Shown in pieces: positions 1 to 5,130 of a stretch of DNA of 7,984 bases (the stretch's first letter is position 1; each line of letters opens with the position of its first letter). This DNA is from an uncultured bacterium (lineage in GTDB: Bacteria > Bacillota > Clostridia > Christensenellales > Borkfalkiaceae). The stretch is from positions 1-7,984 of the forward strand of contig CAKXBD010000096.1 in NCBI GenBank assembly GCA_934871445.1, in the 5' to 3' direction. The position numbers and the translations under genes are program-made. The notes beneath the pieces were generated by a model. It saw nothing but the letters and a program-made list of their open reading frames with translations, had not been told where the DNA came from and did not search any database.

Positions 1-47
1 TTGAACGGAAGGGGCGGGTTGCGAAAATTTTTTTTAATTTCGGCGTT

Positions 48-725
48 TCAGAAACGGTTATCCGTTCCGTTTCCCTTGCAGGCGCAGGAACGGGCCTGCG
101 GGTAAAGCGGAAGCTCAAAGAAGCCCGTACAGATTTCCTGAGAGTATTCCTGAGCGGGCGGAATCGCACAATATCCGTAAGACGGAACCAAAAGCTCCAC
201 CTGCATGGCGATTTTGAGAATGACGGTCGTGCACATGCTGACGGTGAAGGTATTGTTCGTCGCGTTGAACGTCCCCTCGGGAGCAACGGCACTGACGACG
301 CCTTTGACCGTAAACGGCATAATGGACGGAGACGGCACAAAAAGAAGCACGTCCTCGTTGAGCGTGACCGACGAAGTCGCCTTGCCCTCGGTGCCCGAAG
401 CGTCCATATAAAGAACCTCGACGGGAATCGTGACGGACGCCTGAACGCGGGCGCACTGTTTATCCGATTGGCGGTCTATGTTGAGATTGGAAACCGTGGC
501 CTCGGAAGAGAGGGAACGAGCGCTGATGAACGTCAGCGGATATGTAGGATTTTCGGGCACAAAGTCGGTAAGTTCCAGCGTATAGTTTTCAAGCTGCGTC
601 TGCTTGATGCAGGCGTCGAATATCTTTTCCGCCTGAATACATACTTTTTCCGTCAAGCCGTTCAACGGATTGCCCGTAATCGCGCCGGGGCACTTATCCG
701 ATTGAAAATTAGAATAAAACGACAT
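48..725 (-). CDS. Conserved clostridial cysteine-containing protein, SPOCS/DUF3794-like, possible spore coat component
   Basis: A 225-residue protein with no signal peptide or membrane segment. The start is the ATG at 725, five bases after a perfect AGGAGG (731-736). Residues 24-43 carry an EKVCIQ..KIFDACIKQ segment, like the 'KVYDW'-type N-termini of spore-associated proteins. Residues about 94-185 read as alternating beta strands (VTIPVEVLYMD, DVLLFVP, FTVKGVVSAV, FTVSMCTTVILKI, VELLVPSYGYC), the pattern of SPOCS (DUF3794) domains of SipL and other spore-envelope proteins. Nine cysteines (12, 29, 39, 91, 165, 186, 199, 214, 216) are spread along the chain, with a CAC near the C-terminus; this suits disulfide cross-linking or metal binding. 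I recognise the overall type as a conserved clostridial hypothetical protein; the SPOCS assignment and coat role are inferences. The LysM gene lies 176 bases upstream on the same strand, with a promoter-like sequence between. Confidence 0.72.
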   Translation of the reverse strand: MSFYSNFQSDKCPGAITGNPLNGLTEKVCIQAEKIFDACIKQTQLENYTLELTDFVPENPTYPLTFISARSLSSEATVSNLNIDRQSDKQCARVQASVTIPVEVLYMDASGTEGKATSSVTLNEDVLLFVPSPSIMPFTVKGVVSAVAPEGTFNATNNTFTVSMCTTVILKIAMQVELLVPSYGYCAIPPAQEYSQEICTGFFELPLYPQARSCACKGNGTDNRF

Positions 726-812
726 TTTAACCTCCTGTAACGAAATAACCTTGAAGAAGAAACCGCAAAAGACGCGCGGGCTTCAAGTTCCTCCGTAATT
801 AATTACTTATTA

Positions 813-840
813 TATCTTATGTCGGGAAGAAAATTTTCGT
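813..840 (-). promoter_or_regulatory. Putative sigma-K-like promoter of the SPOCS-like gene
   Basis: Read on the minus strand, CATAAGATA (821-813) matches the sigma-K -10 form CATAnnnTA in full. An AC dinucleotide (840-839) lies 17 bases upstream, where the short sigma-K -35 is expected. The predicted transcript would have a leader of about 75 bases before the start at 725. A TATAAT (814-809) overlaps the same site, but no sigma-A -35 is found at 17 bases (AAAATT there), so sigma-A use is less convincing though possible. The motif is short and AT-rich, so chance is a real alternative. Confidence 0.3.
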
Positions 841-901
841 GTTACGCCGCAAAAAGATTTTCCCCTCGTGGTCCGTCCCCCCTCGCCCCGGTACGGCCCG
901 A

Positions 902-1183
902 TTACAGCAATACTTTCATTCCGGGATACAAAAGAGCGGTCATGTTCTTTTTTTCAAAGTTTTCTTCGCTTCCCGAAAGCAGCGCCTTCGTATCCCCCGC
1001 GCGCACGGTGTAGAGATTTCCCCTGACGGCGGGAATATACAGGATTTGCCCCTCCCGAACGTCCTCTTTCAGAGAATTATAGCCTATCAGCACGCTTTCG
1101 GGCAGATGAAAGGCGGCGGAAATTTCTTTCAGCGTCTGTCCCCGTTTGACCTTATAAAATTGCGGAATGATAATTGTCAGCAT
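902..1183 (-). CDS. Small protein with two LysM repeats
   Basis: A 93-residue protein consisting almost entirely of two LysM modules, which bind N-acetylglucosamine-containing glycans such as peptidoglycan or spore cortex. LysM1 spans about residues 9-51 (YKVKRGQTLKEIS opening, EGQILYIP close). LysM2 spans about 57-93 (YTVRAGDTKALL opening, YPGMKVLL close) and has a shorter middle. I chose the ATG at 1183: it is the last start before LysM1 and follows GGAG, though only 2 bases away, which is unusually tight. A longer reading from 1246 would add 21 residues with no Shine-Dalgarno site and no convincing signal peptide. No catalytic domain or secretion signal is visible, so it may act inside the mother cell on the developing spore, as the LysM spore-coat proteins SafA and SpoVID do; that is inference. 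It is divergent from the SpoVB-type gene, and I found no clear terminator after it. Confidence 0.8.
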   Translation of the reverse strand: MLTIIIPQFYKVKRGQTLKEISAAFHLPESVLIGYNSLKEDVREGQILYIPAVRGNLYTVRAGDTKALLSGSEENFEKKNMTALLYPGMKVLL

Positions 1184-1189
1184 CACTCC

Positions 1190-1216
1190 ATTATATGCGG
1201 GAAGAAAAGAAATTAT
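1190..1216 (-). promoter_or_regulatory. Putative sigma-E-like promoter of the LysM gene
   Basis: On the minus strand CATATAAT (1197-1190) matches 7 of 8 bases of the sigma-E -10 consensus CATACAAT. An ATA core (1216-1214), the most conserved part of the sigma-E -35, lies 16 bases upstream. TATAAT inside the -10 would also suit sigma-A, but the sequence at the proper -35 distance (GGATAA) does not. The last -10 base is only 6 bases before the ATG at 1183, so transcription would begin at about the A of the start codon. Confidence 0.4.
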
Positions 1217-1220
1217 CCTC

Positions 1221-1247
1221 ATAAATCGCAGGGTAGGCCCGTACAAT
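1221..1247 (+). promoter_or_regulatory. Putative sigma-E-like promoter of the SpoVB-type flippase gene
   Basis: CGTACAAT (1240-1247) matches 7 of 8 bases of the sigma-E -10 consensus CATACAAT. CTCATAAA (1218-1225), containing the ATA core at 1221-1223, stands as a partial -35 with the usual 14-base gap. Bacillus spoVB is known to be sigma-E dependent, which agrees. As with the opposite promoter, the -10 ends just 5 bases before the start codon at 1253, so the mRNA would have essentially no leader. No sigma-A -35 is present at 17 bases (TCATAA). Confidence 0.42.
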
Positions 1248-1252
1248 AAATT

Positions 1253-2755
1253 ATGAAAAAAAATAATATCTATCGAACGGCCGCGCTCGTCACGGGACTT
1301 TCCGTCGCGGAGCGCGCACTCGGATTTTTATATCGCATCGTCCTTTCGCGGCTCATCGGGTCGGAGGGACTCGGACTCTATCAGGTCGCCCTGTCCGTCT
1401 TTTCCGTCTTTATCACGCTGGGAACGGGCGGAATCCCCATCACCGTATCGCGGCTCATCTCCAAAAGCAAGGCGGCGGGAAATCCGAAGGGAGAACGCTC
1501 CGCAGTCACCGCGGGGCTTTTTGTGTCCCTGCTCCTCACCCTTCCCGTCTGCATCGTCTTTCTCCTCTTCGGGAACAAATTTACCTTTCTCTTTTCCGAC
1601 GATCGATGCCTGGATATCTTCTCCATTTTGCTCGTCGGACTTATTTTTTCCTCCGTCTACGCCGTCATTCGCGGCAGTTTTTGGGGAAATAAACAATTTC
1701 TTCTTCCCTCCGTCCTCGAACTCGTGGAAGAAAGCGTCATGGTCATCGCGGGAGTCCTTCTCCTCCGCGGCATTTCCGACGTATTCGACGGCGCAAAGCG
1801 CGCCGCCTTTGCGGTCATCATCTCCTATTTCATCTCTTTCTCCGCCTCTTCCGTCTGCTTCTTCGCGCGCGGCGGGAGATTGGCCTCGCCTAAAAAACAA
1901 TTAAAACCGCTGTTCGCTTCCGCCATGCCCATTACGGCCGTGCGCGCGGGCGGTTCCCTCGTCGGCTCCGCCGTAGCCGTACTTCTGCCCGCCATGCTCA
2001 TTCGCGCAGGCGCCACCCAAACGGAAGCCCTCCAAATGTTCGGCGTCGTCTCCGGTATGGCCATCCCCATTCTTTCCATTCCTTCCACCGTCATCGGCTC
2101 TATTTCCCTCGTCCTCGTTCCCGAACTCTCCGAGGACTTCTATCGGAAGCGCTATAAACAGCTCGGCAAAAATATCGAAAAGGGAATTTCCGTTACCGTC
2201 CTCGTGGCATGCCTTTTAATCCCCTTATTTTTCGTTCTGGGCGACGATATCGGCAGAGTCTTATACTCCGACGCGGACGCGGGGGAAATGATTCGCAGAT
2301 GCTGTTTTATGCTCCTGCCCATGAGCCTCACCATGATTTCCACCGGAATCCTCAATTCCATCAACTTTGAACGGCAAACCCTCGTCTATTACTTTATCGG
2401 CGCGGCGCTCATGCTCGGCGCGGTGTTGATTCTGCCGCAATACATCGGCGTCTATGCCTATCCCGTCGGGCTTTCGCTCAGTTATGTCGTATGTTCCACG
2501 CTCAATCTCGTCTTTCTTTGCAGAAAATGTCCTCTGCCGTTCTCCCTCTTGAAACGCAGCCTTATCCTCTGCGCTCTCATGCTCCCCGTTTCCTTAATCG
2601 GACAATTCATCTCCGCCGCCTTGAAAAAATATCTCGGAGCCGTCGCCGCGCTCTCCCTCACCGCCGTCATCATGTTGATAATTACTTTCGTTTTTTACTT
2701 TTTTTGTCACATTTTCTCCCCGAAGCCCTTCAAAAAACTGTTATCTGAAAAATAA
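1253..2755 (+). CDS. spoVB: SpoVB-type polysaccharide/lipid II flippase (MOP superfamily)
   Basis: A 500-residue integral membrane protein with about 13-14 hydrophobic segments, the size and topology of MurJ/SpoVB-group flippases. The N-terminus (ALVTGLSVAERALGFLYRIV, then SRLIGSEGLGLYQ and GGIPITVSRLIS) is typical of SpoVB and related PST transporters. Further family features are RGSFWGNKQFLLPSVLELVEE around 140-160 and GILNSINFE around 365-373. In Bacillus, SpoVB acts in the mother cell's outer forespore membrane, where it is thought to move lipid-linked peptidoglycan precursor for cortex synthesis. The ATG at 1253 is the only plausible start: no ATG, GTG or TTG in frame follows for over 40 codons. 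It lacks a Shine-Dalgarno site at normal distance. A vegetative MurJ-like or polysaccharide flippase role cannot be excluded, but the sporulation-type promoter and neighbours favour SpoVB. No terminator is seen before pgi. Confidence 0.82.
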   Translation: MKKNNIYRTAALVTGLSVAERALGFLYRIVLSRLIGSEGLGLYQVALSVFSVFITLGTGGIPITVSRLISKSKAAGNPKGERSAVTAGLFVSLLLTLPVCIVFLLFGNKFTFLFSDDRCLDIFSILLVGLIFSSVYAVIRGSFWGNKQFLLPSVLELVEESVMVIAGVLLLRGISDVFDGAKRAAFAVIISYFISFSASSVCFFARGGRLASPKKQLKPLFASAMPITAVRAGGSLVGSAVAVLLPAMLIRAGATQTEALQMFGVVSGMAIPILSIPSTVIGSISLVLVPELSEDFYRKRYKQLGKNIEKGISVTVLVACLLIPLFFVLGDDIGRVLYSDADAGEMIRRCCFMLLPMSLTMISTGILNSINFERQTLVYYFIGAALMLGAVLILPQYIGVYAYPVGLSLSYVVCSTLNLVFLCRKCPLPFSLLKRSLILCALMLPVSLIGQFISAALKKYLGAVAALSLTAVIMLIITFVFYFFCHIFSPKPFKKLLSEK

Positions 2756-2775
2756 AGAAATCCCCCTTCCAATCC

Positions 2776-2804
2776 TTGACAGAACGCTTTTTTTGTTCTA
2801 AAAT
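2776..2804 (+). promoter_or_regulatory. Strong sigma-A promoter of pgi
   Basis: A perfect TTGACA -35 (2776-2781), a 17-base spacer and a TAAAAT -10 (2799-2804, 5 of 6) make a near-consensus vegetative promoter. Transcription should start at about 2811, giving a leader of about 30 bases that contains the GGAGG ribosome site at 2826-2830. This implies constitutive or strong expression independent of the spoVB-type gene upstream. Confidence 0.8.
2781..2799. repeat. Inverted repeat AGAAC-n9-GTTCT within the pgi promoter spacer
   Basis: AGAAC (2781-2785) and GTTCT (2795-2799) form a perfect 5-base dyad whose arms touch the last base of the -35 and the first base of the -10. The position suits a repressor operator. 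The spacing does not match the Gram-positive LexA box (GAAC-n4-GTTC). Short arms mean chance is possible. Confidence 0.35.
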
Positions 2805-2810
2805 AATAAT

Positions 2811-2823
2811 GTGAAAATTTCAC
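2811..2823. repeat. Palindrome GTGAAA-A-TTTCAC at the predicted pgi transcription start
   Basis: A perfect 13-base dyad lies exactly at the predicted +1 of pgi, just before the ribosome binding site. It could be an operator, or form a small 5-bp hairpin at the 5' end of the mRNA that protects it. The GTG at its left end opens the pgi frame but has no ribosome site and is probably not used. Confidence 0.4.
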
Positions 2824-2840
2824 CCGGAGGAACACACACC

Positions 2841-4274
2841 ATGGGCTATAAAACCAAAGAATGGCGCGACCACATGCGCGTTACGCTCGACTACAACAAC
2901 ATGACCGACAAATTTCTCGGCAACAAGGGATTTACTCCCAAGCAGCTTGCATCCTACAATACCGCGGCTTCCGCCGCTTTTGCCTACGTAAAAGAAAACA
3001 GAGGCAAGGACGAACTGTATATGGGCTGGACGGAGCTTCCCTATAATCAGAAAGAAATCGTCGCAGACATCCTCGCCACGGCAAGAAACGTGCGCAGAAA
3101 ATTTCAATACTTCGTCGTACTCGGAATCGGCGGAAGCGCCCTCGGCCCCATTATGGCTTTCAACGCGCTCTGCCACCTGCACTATAACGATTTGCCCAAA
3201 TCGGTGAGAAAAGGGCCCAAATTCTATGTGGAGGACAACGTCGATCCCGTCAGAATGAAAGATCTCCTCGACGTTATCGACCCCGCAAAGACCTGTTTCA
3301 ACGTCATTTCCAAATCGGGCGCGACCAGCGAGACGATGACGCAGTACCTCATTATCCTCGACCTGCTCAAAAAGGCAGGCGTGGACGTCAAGGAAAACGT
3401 CATTTTCACCACCGACGCCAATAAGGGCAACCTCAAAAAGATTTCCGACGAGGTCGGCGGAATCAAAAGCTATGTTCTCCCCGACGGCGTAGGCGGAAGA
3501 TTTTCCGAGCTCTGCCCCGTGGGACTCCTGCCCGCGGCGGTGCTCGGCATCGACATCAACGGTCTTCTCGCGGGTGCGGCGTATATGGACAACGTCTGCC
3601 GTTATCCTTCCCCTGCAAAGAACCCCGCCCTCATGTGCGCGGTTCTGCAAGTGGCCGCCATGGAACAAGGCAAAAACGTGGGCGTTATGATGCCCTATTC
3701 GGACAACCTCAAATATCTCGCGGATTGGTATTGCCAACTTTGGGCGGAATCCCTCGGGAAGAACGTTACTCTGGACGGCACCCCTTGCAACGTCGGACAG
3801 ACTCCCGTCAAATCTTTGGGCGTTACCGACCAACATTCGCAGGTTCAGCTCTATACCGAAGGCCCCTACGATAAAGTCGTGACCTTCCTTTCCCTCAAAA
3901 AGTATGCCTGCTCCATGCCCATCCCCCACGGCTGTGAGAATATCCCCGATGTCGCTTTCCTCGGCGGACATACCATGGAAGAACTTATTCAGGCGGAAAA
4001 CGAAGCGACAGCCTATGCACTGACCAAGGCGGGCAGAATGAACTATACGCTTTGGCTGCCCGAACTCAACGCCTTCACTTTGGGACAGCTTTTGTTCCTC
4101 TTCGAGTTGCAGACCGCTTATGCGGGCGCCATGCTCAACATCGATACCTTCAATCAGCCCGGCGTAGAGGAAGGCAAGAAAGCCACGTTCGCACTGCTCG
4201 GAAAAGCGGGCTATTCCGCGAAAAAAGCAGAGCTGGACGCTCAGCCCGCAAAGGATCCGAAATATATTATCTGA
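2841..4274 (+). CDS. pgi: Glucose-6-phosphate isomerase
   Basis: A 477-residue cytosolic enzyme that interconverts glucose 6-phosphate and fructose 6-phosphate in glycolysis and gluconeogenesis. Sugar-phosphate binding elements are visible: VLGIGGSALGP (about 93-103) and SKSGATSET (157-165). Then come VGGRFSELCPVG (217-228), catalytic Glu303 in LWAESLGK, His332 in TDQHSQVQLY, and FNQPGVEEGKK (437-447) carrying catalytic Lys446; the last segment fits the second family signature. The first signature deviates at Glu223 and Cys225. Length is close to that of the Bacillus enzyme (about 450). The start at 2841 follows GGAGG by 10 bases; an in-frame GTG at 2811 sits on the predicted transcription start and lacks a ribosome site. 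The gene stands alone between a sigma-A promoter and a strong terminator, as expected of a housekeeping gene. Confidence 0.97.
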   Translation: MGYKTKEWRDHMRVTLDYNNMTDKFLGNKGFTPKQLASYNTAASAAFAYVKENRGKDELYMGWTELPYNQKEIVADILATARNVRRKFQYFVVLGIGGSALGPIMAFNALCHLHYNDLPKSVRKGPKFYVEDNVDPVRMKDLLDVIDPAKTCFNVISKSGATSETMTQYLIILDLLKKAGVDVKENVIFTTDANKGNLKKISDEVGGIKSYVLPDGVGGRFSELCPVGLLPAAVLGIDINGLLAGAAYMDNVCRYPSPAKNPALMCAVLQVAAMEQGKNVGVMMPYSDNLKYLADWYCQLWAESLGKNVTLDGTPCNVGQTPVKSLGVTDQHSQVQLYTEGPYDKVVTFLSLKKYACSMPIPHGCENIPDVAFLGGHTMEELIQAENEATAYALTKAGRMNYTLWLPELNAFTLGQLLFLFELQTAYAGAMLNIDTFNQPGVEEGKKATFALLGKAGYSAKKAELDAQPAKDPKYII

Positions 4275-4330
4275 TGAAAAACAAAGTATCTGACAGAAAA
4301 ATATAATCGGCTACCCCCTTTCGATATTTT

Positions 4331-4363
4331 TCCCCGAAACGAATATGTTTCGGGGATTTTTTT
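4331..4363 (+). terminator. Rho-independent terminator after pgi
   Basis: A perfect 10-bp stem TCCCCGAAAC / GTTTCGGGGA (4331-4340 and 4347-4356) with loop GAATAT is followed directly by seven T. It starts 56 bases after the pgi stop codon. There is no T-run on the opposite strand, so it acts on plus-strand transcripts only. Confidence 0.93.
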
Positions 4364-4406
4364 CCAAATTCGGTATAAAATCCCCGTTTTACGGGAATAC
4401 TCTCTG

Positions 4407-4438
4407 TTGAACAGGAAAAGAGCTCCTTTACATATAAT
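4407..4438 (+). promoter_or_regulatory. Possible promoter of the EndoA/MazF gene
   Basis: A perfect TATAAT (4433-4438) lies 37 bases before the start codon at 4476. The best -35 candidate is TTGAAC (4407-4412), but the gap is 20 bases, longer than usual, so the promoter would be weak or need an activator. The -10 also reads CATATAAT (4431-4438), resembling the sigma-E form, but no ATA core is found 16 bases upstream. Because the pgi terminator lies between, the toxin gene needs its own promoter in this stretch. Confidence 0.45.
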
Positions 4439-4475
4439 GCACTAAGGGAGTTTTTCCACACGAGAGGTGTCTTAT

Positions 4476-4826
4476 ATGAATGTCAAACGAGGGGAACTTT
4501 ACTATGCCGATTTATCGCCGGTGGTCGGCAGCGAACAGGGCGGCATCCGTCCCGTTTTGGTGGTGCAGAACGATGTCGGGAACAAATACTCCCCCACGAT
4601 CATCGCCGCGGCGGTCACCAGCAAAATCAACAAGGCGAAACTTCCCACCCATATCGAACTGCCTTCCGCTTACGGATTGGCGAAAGACAGCGTCATTCTT
4701 TTGGAACAAATCCGTACCATCGACAAACGCCGCTTAAAAGAACGCATCGGCGAGCTTCCCCCCTCGACGATGAACCGAGTCAACAAGGCGATTTTAATCA
4801 GCCTCGGTTTCACGCAGGAGAACTGA
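4476..4826 (+). CDS. ndoA: EndoA/NdoA-type mRNA interferase (MazF/PemK toxin family)
   Basis: A 116-residue endoribonuclease, the same length as Bacillus EndoA (NdoA) and very similar from end to end: VKRGELYYADLSPVVGSEQG, RPVLVVQND, AAVTSKINKAKLPTHIE, DSVILLEQIRTIDKRRL. Arg25 and Thr48, the catalytic residues of the Bacillus enzyme, are both present at the same positions. The Bacillus enzyme cuts single-stranded mRNA at UACAU; the same specificity is likely but inferred. The ATG at 4476 is chosen because AGAGGTG (4463-4469) lies 6 bases before it and because it gives the exact family length; a GTG at 4467 overlaps that ribosome site. No antitoxin gene precedes it: only 112 bases separate it from the pgi terminator. 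In Bacillus the antitoxin EndoAI gene is immediately upstream. The gene ends in its own strong terminator. Confidence 0.96.
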   Translation: MNVKRGELYYADLSPVVGSEQGGIRPVLVVQNDVGNKYSPTIIAAAVTSKINKAKLPTHIELPSAYGLAKDSVILLEQIRTIDKRRLKERIGELPPSTMNRVNKAILISLGFTQEN

Positions 4827-4931
4827 TCGCCAAAGCATTTTTCTTTTTCCGCTCATACGATGTTTTTCATCATCTTCCCCCATACCGCGTAAGAATGACG
4901 GACGTTCGTCCCTCTTTCTTGCGAACAACCC

Positions 4932-4968
4932 AAAACGGTGCGAAGCGTTCCCGCTTTGCACCGTTTTT
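4932..4968 (+). terminator. Rho-independent terminator after the EndoA gene
   Basis: A 16-bp stem (4932-4947 with 4952-4967, one G-T wobble) closes a TTCC loop: AAAACGGTGCGAAGCG against CGCTTTGCACCGTTTT, ending in five T. The four A at the 5' foot make it usable in both directions. It separates the toxin gene from spoIIE. The 304-base interval from 4827 to 5130 holds this terminator, a GC-rich hairpin at 5009-5027 and the spoIIE promoter region; I see no gene in it. Confidence 0.94.
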
Positions 4969-5008
4969 ATATATCCCTATCCCCACCAAGAGAACGGGGC
5001 GATTATGA

Positions 5009-5027
5009 GCGCGAGTCCCCCTCGCGC
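5009..5027. repeat. GC-rich perfect hairpin upstream of spoIIE
   Basis: GCGCGAG (5009-5015) and CTCGCGC (5021-5027) form a perfect 7-bp stem with loop TCCCC. No T-run follows, so it is not a terminator. It lies about 65 bases upstream of the candidate spoIIE -10, where it might serve as a protein-binding dyad. Function unknown. Confidence 0.45.
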
Positions 5028-5090
5028 GGGTTTCGTCCGGGAAAGCCAAAATAGAGCAAAATCAGTCAAATTCCGCGCCCGCGTTTTTGT

Positions 5091-5096
5091 TATAGT
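5091..5096 (+). promoter_or_regulatory. Candidate -10 element for spoIIE
   Basis: TATAGT (5091-5096, 5 of 6 to TATAAT) lies 34 bases before the start codon in an AT-rich pocket. No good -35 is seen at 17 bases (AAATTC). The Bacillus spoIIE promoter is also atypical, with an over-long 21-base gap and Spo0A activation, so a poor -35 is not disqualifying. I found no exact Spo0A box (TGTCGAA or TTCGACA) nearby. Confidence 0.3.
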
Positions 5097-5130
5097 GATT
5101 GCTGAAATATCCCTATGCCCGGAGGCTTTT

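Noticed and set aside
22..42. AT-rich near-palindrome downstream of the SPOCS-like gene
   Set aside because: The arms are imperfect and there is no stem followed by a T-run on the minus strand, so it does not qualify as a terminator.
1184..1246. N-terminal extension of the LysM protein from the ATG at 1246
   Set aside because: No Shine-Dalgarno site, no convincing signal peptide, and it would overlap both predicted promoters.
2811..2840. GTG start that would add 10 residues to pgi
   Set aside because: It coincides with the predicted transcription start, lacks a ribosome site, and its reading covers the GGAGG that serves the ATG at 2841.
2820..3971. Long open frame (383 codons) on the minus strand opposite pgi
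   Set aside because: It lies fully antisense to an unmistakable pgi gene, has no recognisable domain, and is explained by the third-base preferences of pgi.
4422..4455. CTCCTT ... AAGGGAG followed by TTTTT before the EndoA gene, like an attenuator
   Set aside because: The stem is only 4-6 pairs with a bulge and a long loop that contains the TATAAT element; too weak to call.
4467..4475. GTG start adding three residues to the EndoA toxin
   Set aside because: The GTG is part of the AGAGGTG ribosome site; the ATG at 4476 gives the exact 116-residue family length.
4905..5038. TTCGTCC at 4905-4911 and 5032-5038 as reverse Spo0A boxes
   Set aside because: Each misses the final A of TTCGNCA, both lie far upstream of the candidate spoIIE -10, and one lies before the preceding terminator.
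5005..5130. Upstream ATG extending SpoIIE by 42 residues
   Set aside because: No ribosome site, Arg-rich unconserved extension, and it runs through the hairpin and promoter region; GGAGG before 5131 is decisive.
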